A stretch of 64,000 nucleotides of DNA from Mesobacillus subterraneus (GCF_003937825.1 NZ_RSFW01000002.1:62001-126000), one strand, 5' to 3'. Positions 50,117 through 60,143 are shown, counted from the first letter of the stretch. Notes: generated by a model not told the origin, from the letters alone. Numbers and translations: made by a program.

Positions 50117-50247
50117 GTTGATTTCCGTTCCAGGGGCTTCGCTTTCCGCGGGTCTGGCGCTGAGCCTCCTCGGCGCCTCCGGCTTCTGCGGGGTCTCACC
50201 TGGCCAGATAATCCCGCAGGAGTCTACGCCCTTCCACTCCAATCAAC
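50117..50247. repeat. MITE-like intergenic repeat, copy B (inverted)
   Basis: 131-bp reverse-complement relative of 41845-42038, with the same ends (GTTGATT, AATCAAC) and conserved GGGTCTGGCGCTGAGCCTCC and GGGGTCTCACCTGGCCAGAT blocks. The flanks contain no transposase. Confidence 0.85.
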
Positions 50248-50379
50248 AGTTTTCCATACTTAGAAGAGGAGTGAAATCTTTGCCATTTCGGTATTGATTC
50301 AAATACTGCTTTAGTTTTTCATTAAACCCCTTTTTAGCTAGCCCTATTAGCTAATTCGATTAGTAAAAAAATCAAAATA

Positions 50380-50420
50380 GTGAGAAAAAAGTTTTTAAAT
50401 ATAACTTCTCACATTATAAT
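50380..50420. promoter_or_regulatory. Promoter and inverted repeat upstream of yhaR
   Basis: GTGAGAA (50380-50386) and TTCTCAC (50406-50412) are inverted repeats just before TATAAT (50415-50420). The -35 is weak, so an activator or repressor is plausible. No known operator consensus recognised. Confidence 0.45.
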
Positions 50421-50453
50421 GAAGATATAAGAACTTTTTGGAGGGGATGAAGG

Positions 50454-51245
50454 GTGACGATTGAATCTACGACAGAGTCGGTGAAATTGGCAATCGACGG
50501 CCGTGTGGCAGTATTGGAGCTGAACAGGCCGGAAGCTTTGAATGCACTGGATGGGGAAATGATCAAAGGGGTCACGATGACTCTGAAGGAAATCTGCAAA
50601 TCGGATGATGTGGATATCGTGGTCATCAGGGGAGCAGGACGCGCTTTCTCTGCCGGCGGTGATATTAAGACGATGCTTTCGAATACAAATGAAAGCGATT
50701 TCTATCATGTCATGGATGATATACACGATATGATCGTGACTCTTTACAGCATGCCGAAGTTAACCATCAGCGCTGTTACCGGTGCAGCTGCGGGTCTCGG
50801 CCTCAGCCTTGCGCTGGCAACTGACTACATAATTGCTGAGCCGTCGAGCAAAATCGCGATGAACTTCATTGGAATCGGCTTGATTCCAGATGGAGGAGGC
50901 CACTTCTTCATGGAGGAACGTCTTGGTGAAACGAAGGCAAAGCGAGTGATTTGGGAAGGCAAAACACTATCAGCTGGCGAAGCGGTTGATCTGGGGCTGA
51001 TCGATGAGGTCCCAGAGACAGATTTTACTGATGCAGTGGAAGGCAAGGTTCAAGAGTGGCTGGCAAAACCAGTACAGGCCATGATCAAAACGAAAAAGAT
51101 TCTCGCCGAAAAAAACAGGCCATCTTTATTGAAAATACTTGAATTGGAAAAATACGGCCAATTCAAAATGCGCCAGACAGAAGACCACCAGGAAGGAATC
51201 AAAGCATTTCTTGAAAAAAGAATACCAGTTTTCAAAGGTAAATAA
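50454..51245 (+). CDS. yhaR: Enoyl-CoA hydratase/isomerase family protein YhaR
   Basis: 263-residue crotonase-fold protein. GRAFSAGGDIKTML and ATDYIIAEPSSKIAMNFIGI form the CoA-binding and oxyanion regions; GLIPDGGGHFFMEERLGETK carries the downstream loop. The usual second catalytic Glu region reads NFIGIGLIPDGG, so hydratase versus isomerase action cannot be told. Context (hemZ before, yhzD and yhaQP after) supports YhaR. GTG at 50454 follows GGAGGGG. Confidence 0.88.
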   Translation: MTIESTTESVKLAIDGRVAVLELNRPEALNALDGEMIKGVTMTLKEICKSDDVDIVVIRGAGRAFSAGGDIKTMLSNTNESDFYHVMDDIHDMIVTLYSMPKLTISAVTGAAAGLGLSLALATDYIIAEPSSKIAMNFIGIGLIPDGGGHFFMEERLGETKAKRVIWEGKTLSAGEAVDLGLIDEVPETDFTDAVEGKVQEWLAKPVQAMIKTKKILAEKNRPSLLKILELEKYGQFKMRQTEDHQEGIKAFLEKRIPVFKGK

Positions 51246-51255
51246 GCAAGCAAGC

Positions 51256-51296
51256 AAAAAAGCAAAGAGGCTGTTCAAGCCTCTTTGCTTTTTTAT
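51256..51296. terminator. Bidirectional terminator between yhaR and yhzD
   Basis: AAAAAGCAAAGAGGC/GCCTCTTTGCTTTTT stem between convergent genes. Confidence 0.92.
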
Positions 51297-51478
51297 GGAC
51301 GAAACAGAATTAATTTCCCTCTCGGTGAAGTGCAGCGATGTGTCTTGTCACTAAGGTTCTTTTCTTCAAGCATCCTGGCGCCGATTTCTTTTGCTTCGTC
51401 ATCATTTCCGGCCTGGAATGATTCGTCAATGAGTTTTTCACCGTTTGATTCAAAAGCAGTCAGTTTGTAGGTATCCAT
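51293..51478 (-). CDS. yhzD: YhzD-like small protein
   Basis: 61 residues of the YhzD family: YKLTAFESNGEKLIDESFQA, then a helix (DDEAKEIGARMLEEKNL) and the conserved end THRCTSPRGKLILF. Function unknown. AAAGGGG lies eight bases upstream of the ATG. It lies between yhaR and yhaQ as in B. subtilis. Confidence 0.85.
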   Translation of the reverse strand: MDTYKLTAFESNGEKLIDESFQAGNDDEAKEIGARMLEEKNLSDKTHRCTSPRGKLILFRP

Positions 51479-51626
51479 AACAAATTCCCCTTTGTTATAA
51501 AATTCTGATGATTACTATTATTTTTGCATAATTTTTTTGATTATGCAAAACAAATAATCCATCAAAATATGAAACTATTACCAGATTAAATACGTAGTAA
51601 TTTATTGGAAAAGGAGGAGAAGGAAA

Positions 51627-52526
51627 ATGGTATTGCAGCTTGAACACGTTACGAAGCGCTTTGGCAATTTTACAGCGGTGGATTCACTTTCACTTAATAT
51701 ACCGGAAAAAGAAATGTTTGGTTTTCTAGGCGCCAATGGTGCGGGGAAAACAACAACCTTCAGGATGGTCCTGGGTCTTCTGGATGTTTCCGAGGGCAGA
51801 ATTACTTGGGACGGAAAACCCATCAACTATCAAACTAGCAGCATCATCGGTTATTTACCGGAAGAAAGAGGACTATACCCAAAACTCAAGGTACGGGACC
51901 AGATTGTCTATCTTGCAAGGCTAAGAGGAATGCAGAAGCAAGCGGCCCTAAAAGAACTGGATTATTGGCTGAACCGCTTCAAGGTTCCGGAGTATGGAGA
52001 TAAAAAAGTAGAGGAGCTTTCAAAAGGCAATCAGCAGAAAATCCAATTCATCGCCGCGGTCATCCATAAGCCGAAACTGCTCATCCTTGATGAACCTTTC
52101 AGCGGTCTTGACCCAGTCAATGTTGAGCAATTAAAAGATGCGGTGCTTGAATTGAAGAATGCTGGCACAACGATTGTTTTTGCGAGCCATCGCATGGAAC
52201 ATGTTGAGGAAATGTGTGAACATATTTGCATCATGCACAGAGGGAGACCTGTGGTTCACGGTTCCCTGAAGGAAATCAAGCGCTCATTTGGCAAAAAGAA
52301 CCTGGTCATCCATGCTGATTTTGATCCGGCATACCTGAAGGATTTTCCTGGTGTCACAAAAGCTAAACAGACCACCGAAGGCATTCATCTTCAAATTGAG
52401 GGAGAACGGATTGCCGAAGATATTCTCAAGGAAATCGTCGGAAAAGGATTTATCCGCAAGTTTGTCCTGGAGGAACCAAGCCTCAATGATATCTTTATAG
52501 AAAAGGTAGGTGCTTCCTATGAATAA
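51627..52526 (+). CDS. yhaQ: ABC transporter ATPase YhaQ (NatA-like)
   Basis: 299-residue ATPase. Walker A GANGAGKTT, a signature degenerated to LSKGNQQK, Walker B LLILDEPFSGLD and H-loop ASHRME. The LSKGNQQK signature is typical of the NatA/YhaQ sodium or drug efflux group. The C-terminal 80 residues form a DUF4162-like domain. It pairs with YhaP, whose ATG overlaps its 3' end. AAAGGAGGAGAAGG precedes the ATG. Confidence 0.92.
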   Translation: MVLQLEHVTKRFGNFTAVDSLSLNIPEKEMFGFLGANGAGKTTTFRMVLGLLDVSEGRITWDGKPINYQTSSIIGYLPEERGLYPKLKVRDQIVYLARLRGMQKQAALKELDYWLNRFKVPEYGDKKVEELSKGNQQKIQFIAAVIHKPKLLILDEPFSGLDPVNVEQLKDAVLELKNAGTTIVFASHRMEHVEEMCEHICIMHRGRPVVHGSLKEIKRSFGKKNLVIHADFDPAYLKDFPGVTKAKQTTEGIHLQIEGERIAEDILKEIVGKGFIRKFVLEEPSLNDIFIEKVGASYE

Positions 52527-53772
52527 CTTTTTCATCATCCTATTCCATACATATTTGAGTAAGCTTAAGACAAAATCCTTTCTTGTTACAACGATCCTGA
52601 CAGCAGTGATCATGCTGGCATTGACCAATATGACGAACATCATCGACTTTTTCAATAAAGACGGTGAGGCAGATAAGGTTGCGGTCGTCGACACTACCGG
52701 GCAACTGTTCGAGCCGTTGAAGGAACAGATGAAGATGGTGAACGATCAGTTGATTCTTGAAAAATTCTCCGGAAATGAAGAAGAAGCAATCAAAACGGTA
52801 GAGGAGGGCAAATACAAGGGATTCCTTGAAGTAAGCCTGAACAGCGAAAACCTGCCGGTTGCTTCCTACAAAGCAATGAGCATCGCCGATTCAAGCATCC
52901 CTGCCGATCTGCAGGCATCCCTGCAGCAAATGAAGACTGTAATGGCATCCAATCAGATCAATATTGATCCGGAACAGCTCGAGATGCTGTATGCTCCGGT
53001 TGAATTTGAGAAATCAGCGCTTGAGGCAGACGCAAAGACCGAGGAGGAACTGAACCAGGCGAGAGGTCTTGTGTACGTCCTGCTGTTCATTATCTACTTC
53101 GCAGTGATCATGTATGCAAATATGATCGCGATGGAGGTAGCGACTGAAAAATCATCGAGGGTAATGGAAATCTTGATTTCAAGCGTCTCCCCAATCAAGC
53201 AAATGTTTGCGAAAATACTGGGAATCGGCTTGTTAAGCTTAACCCAGCTGGCTGTTCTGTTGATGGTAGGATATATCTCCATTAAACAAAACCTGGAGAA
53301 CATGGAGGGCGGATTCTTTGAATTCTTTGGTTTCGGTAACATCGCCGGCAGCACGATTGCATATGCTGTGATTTTCTTTATCCTTGGTTACTTCCTCTAT
53401 GCAACCATGGCGGCTTTCCTTGGATCGCTTGTCAGCAGGATAGAGGATGTCCAGCAAATGATCACGCCTATGACCATGCTGGTGATTGCCGGTTTCATGA
53501 TGGCGATGTTCGGATTAGGCCAGCCTGAGGCACCGTTCGTGAAATACACATCATTCATTCCGTTCTTCTCGCCAATGTTGATGTTCCTGCGCGTGGGAAT
53601 GCTCAACATACCATTCTGGGAGATTGCGCTGTCCATCGGCATCCTTGTTGCCACCATTGCCTTCCTGGCGGTGTTCGGGGCGAGAGTATATCGCGGCGGA
53701 GTCCTGATGTATGGCAAGTCCAACTCCTTCAAGGATATTAAAAAGGCACTTCAGCTGACGAAAAATGAATGA
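52519..53772 (+). CDS. yhaP: ABC transporter permease YhaP (NatB-like)
   Basis: 417 residues. A first membrane helix (LVTTILTAVIMLALTNMTNI), a large extracytoplasmic domain (residues about 50-180), then five to six helices form the ABC-2 permease layout of NatB/YhaP. The EVATEKSSRVMEILISSVSP segment is the family hallmark coupling helix. ATG at 52519 lies inside the end of yhaQ. The exported substrate may be Na+ or a peptide; the sequence does not say. Confidence 0.9.
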   Translation: MNNFFIILFHTYLSKLKTKSFLVTTILTAVIMLALTNMTNIIDFFNKDGEADKVAVVDTTGQLFEPLKEQMKMVNDQLILEKFSGNEEEAIKTVEEGKYKGFLEVSLNSENLPVASYKAMSIADSSIPADLQASLQQMKTVMASNQINIDPEQLEMLYAPVEFEKSALEADAKTEEELNQARGLVYVLLFIIYFAVIMYANMIAMEVATEKSSRVMEILISSVSPIKQMFAKILGIGLLSLTQLAVLLMVGYISIKQNLENMEGGFFEFFGFGNIAGSTIAYAVIFFILGYFLYATMAAFLGSLVSRIEDVQQMITPMTMLVIAGFMMAMFGLGQPEAPFVKYTSFIPFFSPMLMFLRVGMLNIPFWEIALSIGILVATIAFLAVFGARVYRGGVLMYGKSNSFKDIKKALQLTKNE

Positions 53773-53779
53773 ACTTACT

Positions 53780-53812
53780 AAAGCCGCATGCTGTCACTAG
53801 CGGCTTTTTTAT
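53780..53812 (+). terminator. yhaQP operon terminator
   Basis: AAAGCCGC/GCGGCTTT stem followed by T6. Confidence 0.85.
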
Positions 53813-53918
53813 ATGCGCTTTCTTTAAAAAGGGCGTTTGGCGAAATACTTAAAAGGTTTTTGGATACATGAAGTTGAATAAGTTATGACAATCACATGAT
53901 AGAAGGAGAGTGTCTGAA

Positions 53919-54614
53919 ATGCGGCAAATCATTGCAATGGGCGGCGGAGGGTTTTCGATGGAGCCAGAGAATCCGTTATTGGATGTATATATTTTAAAAC
54001 AGTCACAAAAACAAAGACCTAAGGTTTGTTTTGTCCCGACGGCAAGCGGGGATGCGGAAAACTATATTTCGAGATTCTATCAGGCTTTTAACAGCCATGA
54101 ATGTGAACCTTCACATCTTTCCTTGTTCAGTCCGCCCTCAGGTGATTTAGAGGAATACGTCCTGAGTAAGGATATCATGTACGTGGGCGGCGGCAATACC
54201 AAGAATTTGCTGGCATTGTGGAAGGAATGGGGGCTTGATCTCATTCTGAAGAAAGCCTATCAGGAAGGAGTCATACTCGCCGGGATCAGCGCAGGCTCGA
54301 TTTGCTGGTTTGAGGAGGGAGTTTCTGACTCTTTTGGCGGGGAATTGAAACCGCTGAAAAGCCTTGGATTTTTAAAAGGGAGCAACTGCCCGCATTATGA
54401 TGGTGAGAAAGAGCGGCGCCCTGCCTACGAACGCCTTGTGTGGTCTGAAGAGGTTATGGGCGGATATGCAGTTGATGACGGAGCGGCTTTGCATTTTAAC
54501 GACGAGGAGCTCTTCAAGGTAGTCTGTTCAAGACCGGAAGCCGGGGCGTACTACTTGCAAATGGAAGAAGGCAAATTAAGAGAAAACAAGTTGCCAACAT
54601 TCTATCTTGGATAA
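53919..54614 (+). CDS. Peptidase S51 (PepE-like) family protein
   Basis: 231 residues of the peptidase E / cyanophycinase superfamily. The nucleophile elbow is GISAGSICW (Ser near residue 127), and SNCPHYDGE supplies the histidine region. GGGNTKNLLALW is the conserved strand before it. PepE enzymes cleave N-terminal Asp dipeptides; here the substrate is unknown. ATG at 53919 follows GAAGGAGAG. It sits between yhaP and yhaO, where B. subtilis has no such gene as far as I recall. Confidence 0.87.
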   Translation: MRQIIAMGGGGFSMEPENPLLDVYILKQSQKQRPKVCFVPTASGDAENYISRFYQAFNSHECEPSHLSLFSPPSGDLEEYVLSKDIMYVGGGNTKNLLALWKEWGLDLILKKAYQEGVILAGISAGSICWFEEGVSDSFGGELKPLKSLGFLKGSNCPHYDGEKERRPAYERLVWSEEVMGGYAVDDGAALHFNDEELFKVVCSRPEAGAYYLQMEEGKLRENKLPTFYLG

Positions 54615-54617
54615 GGA

Positions 54618-54653
54618 AAAACTGCAGTTTCATCATGAAGCTGCAGTTTTTTT
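54618..54653 (+). terminator. Terminator after the S51 peptidase gene
   Basis: AAAACTGCAG/CTGCAGTTTT stem followed by a T-run. Confidence 0.88.
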
Positions 54654-54735
54654 ATGAAAGAAAGGACAAGAACGTGCATTCGTATTTTTGGAGTGTTAAA
54701 ATAAAGGCAAATATCGACGGGAAAGGACTAATTTT

Positions 54736-55959
54736 ATGAAAAAGGTGAAGTTTTTACATACGGCCGATCTTCATCTCGATAGCCCGATGGTCGGGCTGCG
54801 CCACTTGCCTCAGAATATTTTCCAGCGTCTTCAGCAAAGTACCTTCACCGCACTGAAAAATATCACAGATGCTGCGATCAAGCATGAAGTGGATTTTGTC
54901 GTGATGGCCGGGGATCTGTTTGATGGTGAGGATCGAAGCATTCGCGCTCAGGCGGCCCTCAGGAATGAAATGGAAAGGCTTGCTGAAAAGGGAATAAAGG
55001 TTTTTGCCATCCATGGGAACCATGACCACCTGGGTGCCCGGTCCGTGGCTCTCGATTTTCCTAACAATGTCCATTTTTTCAATGACAAGGTTGAGCATGC
55101 GGTCTTCCGGAAAAAGGATGGTCCAGTCGTCCATCTTTATGGATTCAGCTATCCGGAACGCCACGTAATGGAACGCTGGATCCTTCAATATGAAAAGGTC
55201 GAAGGAGCAGATTTTCACATTGGCTTGCTACATGGCCATTTCGAAGGAGTGAGCGAGCATGGAAAGTACGCTCCATTCACTTTATCTGAGCTTCTGGACA
55301 AGGATTTTGATTACTGGGCACTCGGTCATATCCACAAAAGGTCCATTCTATCACAGCAGCCTTATGTCATTTACCCAGGCAACCCGCAGGGACGCAACAG
55401 GAAGGAACATGGTGATAAAGGGGCGTATATCGTTACCCTGACGGAGGCGGGATCGGAGCTGTCGTTCTTTGAAACAGCCGATGTTTTCTGGGACGAGACA
55501 GTCATTGATGGGAAAAAGGCTTCAAGTTTTAATGAAGTCTATGAAAGCTGCCTGGCAGCCATCGATGAGAAACGAAAGGATGGCAGAGGAACCCTGCTGG
55601 CAATCCGGATAGACCAGCTGCACCCGGACCTGACAGACGTAAAGGAGAAACTCGACAATGGCGAGTTGCTGGAACTGCTTCAAGAGACTGAAAAAGCGGA
55701 AGCATCCTTTGTCTGGACTCACAGGATCGAGTATACGGATAACCTCGTTGTCGACCGCGGGGAACTGATAAAGCAAAGCGATTTTTACGAAGAGCTATTC
55801 AGCACGATTGAACAATATGATGACATTCATTCTGCGCTCTCTCCACTATTCCAGCATAGTCAGGCGAGGCGGCACCTCGGGATGCTGTCTGAACAGGAAA
55901 AGGAAGAACTGGTTGCCGATGCAGAAGAAATAGTGCTGCAGCTGCTGTTGAAAAATTGA
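54736..55959 (+). CDS. yhaO: Mre11/SbcD-like exonuclease YhaO
   Basis: 407 residues. The calcineurin-like phosphoesterase motifs occur in order: DLHLDS, GDLFDGED, HGNHDH, LLHGHFEG and GHIHKR, giving a two-metal site. YhaO is the Mre11/SbcD-like partner of YhaN, thought to process DNA ends. The C-terminal 100 residues are helical and acidic. It is 18 bases ahead of yhaN, with GGGAAAGGAC before its ATG. Confidence 0.92.
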   Translation: MKKVKFLHTADLHLDSPMVGLRHLPQNIFQRLQQSTFTALKNITDAAIKHEVDFVVMAGDLFDGEDRSIRAQAALRNEMERLAEKGIKVFAIHGNHDHLGARSVALDFPNNVHFFNDKVEHAVFRKKDGPVVHLYGFSYPERHVMERWILQYEKVEGADFHIGLLHGHFEGVSEHGKYAPFTLSELLDKDFDYWALGHIHKRSILSQQPYVIYPGNPQGRNRKEHGDKGAYIVTLTEAGSELSFFETADVFWDETVIDGKKASSFNEVYESCLAAIDEKRKDGRGTLLAIRIDQLHPDLTDVKEKLDNGELLELLQETEKAEASFVWTHRIEYTDNLVVDRGELIKQSDFYEELFSTIEQYDDIHSALSPLFQHSQARRHLGMLSEQEKEELVADAEEIVLQLLLKN

Positions 55960-55977
55960 TGGGAAGGAGGCAGCATC

Positions 55978-58900
55978 ATGAAGCTGATTGAACTGCATAT
56001 ATACGGCTATGGCAAGCTTGAAGACCGGGTTATTGAATCACTGGATCAACTCCAGGTTTTTTATGGAGAGAATGAGGCTGGAAAGTCCACGATCATGTCT
56101 TTTATCCATAGCATCTTATTCGGCTTTCCTGCAAAGCAAAGTGCAGAATTGCGCTATCAACCGAAGCATCATTCGAAATACGGCGGAAAAATAAAAGCTT
56201 CCTTTGAGAACAAAGGGATTGCCGTGATTGAAAGGGTGAAAGGAAGGGCCGCCGGCGATGTCACGGTGTCACTCGAGGACGGAACGATTGGCGGGGAAGA
56301 GCTTCTGAAGGAACTGTTGAAAGGGATCGATAAGAGTATTTTCCAGGCCATATTTTCGTTTAACGTTCATGGACTCCAGAATATCCAGAACATTAAAGGT
56401 GAAGACCTTGGCCGATATTTATTCTCGGCGGGTACGCTTGGGACAGACAAGCTTTTCACTATAGAGGGGACCCTGCTCAAGGAAATGGAGCAGCGCTTCA
56501 AGCCTAGCGGAAAAAAGCCTGTCTTGAATGAGAAATTAAAAGAATTAAAGGAAGTACAGTCCTCACTGAAAATAGCAGAACAGCAAAATGAACGCTATTC
56601 TGAATTGGTCAGGGAAAAGGGGAATCTTCTTGCTAAAATTGCCCAGCTTGAAAGTGAGCTTAAGGAGCTGGAACAAAAGGAAAGTAAACTGAGGGAGTAT
56701 AAGCGCAATGAACCCTTTGTGATTGAAACAGCTGCTCTCGAAAGAAAGCTTTCTGAAATGGGGCAAGTCAACTTCCCCCTGGATGGCCTGAACCGGTTTG
56801 AAAAATTAGATCATCATATGAACCAAATCAAGGCAAAAAAGATGAGGCTTCAGGATAAGCAGCTTGAGATCAGGGAAGTCGCTGACAACACAAGACCAGA
56901 CCCTGAATTGCTTGAAAGGGAAGCGGAAATTGAAGCAAGGCTTGAGAGCATTCCGCTCTATAATCAATTGAAACAGGAACAAAGGGTGCTTGAGATCAAG
57001 CTGGAGGAAATGACAGAAGAAATCAGCCAAATCAATGATCACCTTCATGTGGATTTCAACGAATCAACCATCCAGGAAGTGAATACCAGTATTTTTATTA
57101 AGGAACAGGCAGAGGCCATACAGCATTCAGAGCAAAGAATGGCCGAAAAGAAGCTGGAGCTGGAAGCTGACTTTGAAGAGGAAAAAACAACGCTCGCCGA
57201 TCTGGAGGACAGAGCGGTAGCGGCAAAAAAAGATTTACTTTCTGCCAATGAGCGAGAAAAATTGAAGATGGAGCTCGAAGTACTAGAAAATAAGGAACAA
57301 ATCGTTTCCGAACTGAATTATGTACGCGACCAAATCCAGTTTCATAAAACCAGCCGGGAAAACGAAAAGACAAGAAGAGAAAGTCAAAAGAAAAAGGGGC
57401 TGTCGCAGCTCATTCTTTTTGGAGGTATTTTTCTCCTCGTGATGGTATGGGGTATGGCAAATAACCAGTGGGTGTTGGCCGGGATTGGCATTGTCGGCCT
57501 TGTATTTTTGGCTGCAACTCATCTTATGCAAAACAAAGAACACCCCCAGGGAGAAAAGGACGAGGTGCTTACGAATTTACTTGTGCGGGAAAGAACTCTG
57601 GCAGAAGCGCTGAACAGCCAGCCATCCGGCAATCTTTTTTCTATCAAGAGTTTGCTGGCTAAGGACGAAGAGGCTGGGCAACGCCACCGTGAAATCCTTG
57701 TTAAACTTGAGCAGCAGCAGGTCCGATTTGAAAAAGTCCTCCTTCAATTTGAAAAATGGGAAGCAGAAAATGCCGAGCTTAAAAAGATGAAGGCTGATTT
57801 AATGGCAGACCTAGGCTTAGGTGAAAAAACTGGCCCTATTAAAATCCTGGATGCATTCCTGCTGATCGAGAAGCAGAAGCAAAACTTCCGTGAACGGAAT
57901 CGGACAAAAGACAGGCTGAAAGCCAGCACTTCGACGATTCTTCAAATAGAAGAAAATCTCAGAATCCTGGCAGAACGCTTTTTGAAGAACGCTAATCTTG
58001 AACCAGTGGAAACAGCGGCTTTGCTCAAAACATTATTGCGTGATGCTATTGATAAAAAAGCAAAACATCGTGAACTGGCCATCAAGCTGGAGGAAATCGA
58101 TGAAGAATATGAATCCTTGCTGAAGGAAGAACAGTTGATCAGTGAAGATATCTCAGGGCTGCTGACGCAGGCAGGAGCACAGGACGAAGAAGAATTCAGG
58201 CACAAAGCCGGGAATGATGAGCAGTTTAAAGGATTGAATTCTAGGCTTGAGGACTTGTTGTACCAGTTAGAGGCCGGAGGGATCACAGATTCAGACCGTG
58301 AGGCTATTATAACAGGTGCCCCATTAGAGGAACTGCTCAGCGAAACCAAAGAAGCCATCAAACAGTGTAAAAAAGAGCACTCCAATCTGATTGACCGGAT
58401 TGCAGATGTGAAGCATAAAATGAAGGTGCTTGAAGAGGGTGGCCTATATAGTGAATTGCTTCATAAATATAAGCAGCTTCAGCATGAGTTTGCCGAGGAT
58501 GCCAGGGAGTGGGCAAGCTATGCGGTCGCAAGGGATCTGCTTTCCAGGACGATCGACCGCTATAAGGATGAGCGGTTGCCCAGGATGCTGGCAAAGGCAG
58601 AAAGCTTTCTTGCGCTTTTGACAGATGGAAACTATGGAAGGATCATTCCGCAGGCCGAGGGAAGCGGCTTTCTGATTGAAAGGAAGGATCATGTGCTTTT
58701 CGAAGCAAATGAACTCAGTCAGGCAACTGCTGAGCAGGTGTATGTTTCCATCAGGCTGGCCCTTGCTGCAGTGCATTTTGAGCGCTATCCATTCCCGATC
58801 ATCATCGATGACAGCTTCGTGAATTTCGATCATAACCGGACGGCAAGGATCATCGGCTTGCTGCGGGAAATGAGCGCACATCATCAAATTTTCTTTTTTA

Positions 58901-58980
58901 CCTGTCACCGGCATCTGCTGCAGCATTTCAGGGAAGGCGAAGTTATGAACCTCGAGCAAAGCAGCACAAACGTCGTTTAA
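55978..58980 (+). CDS. yhaN: SMC/Rad50-like ATPase YhaN
   Basis: 1000 residues. Walker A GENEAGKST lies near the N terminus and Walker B IIIDDSFVNFDHNR near the C terminus, with LSQATAEQVYVSIRLALA as the signature-like segment. Long coiled coils fill residues about 170-470 and 550-850. Two hydrophobic helices in the middle (QLILFGGIFLLVMVWGMAN, WVLAGIGIVGLVFLAATHL) replace a zinc hook, suggesting membrane attachment of the hinge. It forms a Rad50-like partner for YhaO. AAGGAGGCAG precedes the ATG. Confidence 0.93.
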   Translation: MKLIELHIYGYGKLEDRVIESLDQLQVFYGENEAGKSTIMSFIHSILFGFPAKQSAELRYQPKHHSKYGGKIKASFENKGIAVIERVKGRAAGDVTVSLEDGTIGGEELLKELLKGIDKSIFQAIFSFNVHGLQNIQNIKGEDLGRYLFSAGTLGTDKLFTIEGTLLKEMEQRFKPSGKKPVLNEKLKELKEVQSSLKIAEQQNERYSELVREKGNLLAKIAQLESELKELEQKESKLREYKRNEPFVIETAALERKLSEMGQVNFPLDGLNRFEKLDHHMNQIKAKKMRLQDKQLEIREVADNTRPDPELLEREAEIEARLESIPLYNQLKQEQRVLEIKLEEMTEEISQINDHLHVDFNESTIQEVNTSIFIKEQAEAIQHSEQRMAEKKLELEADFEEEKTTLADLEDRAVAAKKDLLSANEREKLKMELEVLENKEQIVSELNYVRDQIQFHKTSRENEKTRRESQKKKGLSQLILFGGIFLLVMVWGMANNQWVLAGIGIVGLVFLAATHLMQNKEHPQGEKDEVLTNLLVRERTLAEALNSQPSGNLFSIKSLLAKDEEAGQRHREILVKLEQQQVRFEKVLLQFEKWEAENAELKKMKADLMADLGLGEKTGPIKILDAFLLIEKQKQNFRERNRTKDRLKASTSTILQIEENLRILAERFLKNANLEPVETAALLKTLLRDAIDKKAKHRELAIKLEEIDEEYESLLKEEQLISEDISGLLTQAGAQDEEEFRHKAGNDEQFKGLNSRLEDLLYQLEAGGITDSDREAIITGAPLEELLSETKEAIKQCKKEHSNLIDRIADVKHKMKVLEEGGLYSELLHKYKQLQHEFAEDAREWASYAVARDLLSRTIDRYKDERLPRMLAKAESFLALLTDGNYGRIIPQAEGSGFLIERKDHVLFEANELSQATAEQVYVSIRLALAAVHFERYPFPIIIDDSFVNFDHNRTARIIGLLREMSAHHQIFFFTCHRHLLQHFREGEVMNLEQSSTNVV

Positions 58981-59055
58981 GATGGCAGGTGTCAAGAAAT
59001 ATAGATAATAGACTCTGTATGTTATACTGTTGCAGAGAGGAGAGGTCGGATAGAG

Positions 59056-60000
59056 ATGAATAAAGGAATATTGAATCATGCTACAGGTGACCAGGTAGAG
59101 TTGTTCTTGCTGATCAAACACTCGGCAAAGGGGATAGCCAGCAACGGAAAGCCGTTCCTGACACTCATTCTCCAGGACCAGAGCGGGGAAATAGAAGCAA
59201 AGCTTTGGGATGTGTCTGATGAGGATGAAAACACCTATTGCGCTGAAAATATTGTTAAAGTACAGGGAGACATCCAAAATTACAGGGGCCGCAACCAGCT
59301 GAAGATCAGACAAATCCGTCCAGCTTCTGCTGCCGACTCTGTAAAACTTTCTGATTTCCTTGAAACAGCTCCTGTCAGTCAGGATGAGATGAGCAGCAAG
59401 CTGACACAATATATTTTTGAAATGAAGAACCCCAATATCCAGAGGATTACCAGACATCTGTTGAAAAAGCATATGAAGGCATTCATGGAATATCCTGCGG
59501 CTACCAAAAACCATCATGAATTCGTTTCAGGATTAGCCTATCATGTGGTATCCATGCTTGACCTGGCAAAATCCATCGCCGCTCTGTACCCGAGTCTGGA
59601 TAAAGACCTATTGTACGCAGGAGTCATCCTCCATGATCTCGGCAAAGTCTTTGAACTTTCTGGCCCAATCTCGACGACTTACACTATTGAAGGGAATTTG
59701 CTAGGACATATTTCCATTATGGTAAATGAAATCGGGAAGGCCGCAGATGAACTGGGAATCACAGGCGAGGAAGTCGTAATCCTTCAGCATATGGTATTGT
59801 CCCATCATGGAAAGGCTGAATGGGGCAGTCCGAAGCCGCCAATGATCAAAGAAGCGGAAATCCTCCATTACATCGACAATCTCGATGCAAAAATGAACAT
59901 GCTGGACCGTGCGCTTGCAAGGGTAAAGCCAGGAGAATTTTCCGAAAGAGTATTTGCGCTCGATAACCGGTCATTCTATAAACCGGTTTTCCATAAATAA
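59056..60000 (+). CDS. yhaM: 3'-5' exoribonuclease YhaM
   Basis: 314 residues, the same length as B. subtilis YhaM. An N-terminal OB-fold ([20 protein letters not shown]) precedes an HD domain with the metal ligands [16 protein letters not shown] and [10 protein letters not shown]. YhaM degrades RNA 3' to 5' with metal ions, mainly trimming transcripts. AGAGAGGAGAGG precedes the ATG. It follows yhaN by 75 bases, as in B. subtilis. Confidence 0.94.
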   Translation: MNKGILNHATGDQVELFLLIKHSAKGIASNGKPFLTLILQDQSGEIEAKLWDVSDEDENTYCAENIVKVQGDIQNYRGRNQLKIRQIRPASAADSVKLSDFLETAPVSQDEMSSKLTQYIFEMKNPNIQRITRHLLKKHMKAFMEYPAATKNHHEFVSGLAYHVVSMLDLAKSIAALYPSLDKDLLYAGVILHDLGKVFELSGPISTTYTIEGNLLGHISIMVNEIGKAADELGITGEEVVILQHMVLSHHGKAEWGSPKPPMIKEAEILHYIDNLDAKMNMLDRALARVKPGEFSERVFALDNRSFYKPVFHK

Positions 60001-60011
60001 AATCATCCCAC

Positions 60012-60045
60012 AAGTCCCGTCATAAAGCTGATGGGACTTCTTTTT
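60012..60045 (+). terminator. Terminator after yhaM
   Basis: AAGTCCC/GGGACTT stem followed by a T-run. Confidence 0.8.
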
Positions 60046-60143
60046 TATCTTTCTGTATATAAATAGTCATATTTGAGACATGAAATCATATCTATACAGT
60101 AAGAGTTCAATATGGACAACCTTTAAATGGAGGGTATGAAAAA

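Noticed and set aside
58444-59517. 357-codon antisense frame over yhaN and yhaM
   Set aside because: Lies opposite two well-supported genes and shows no domain.
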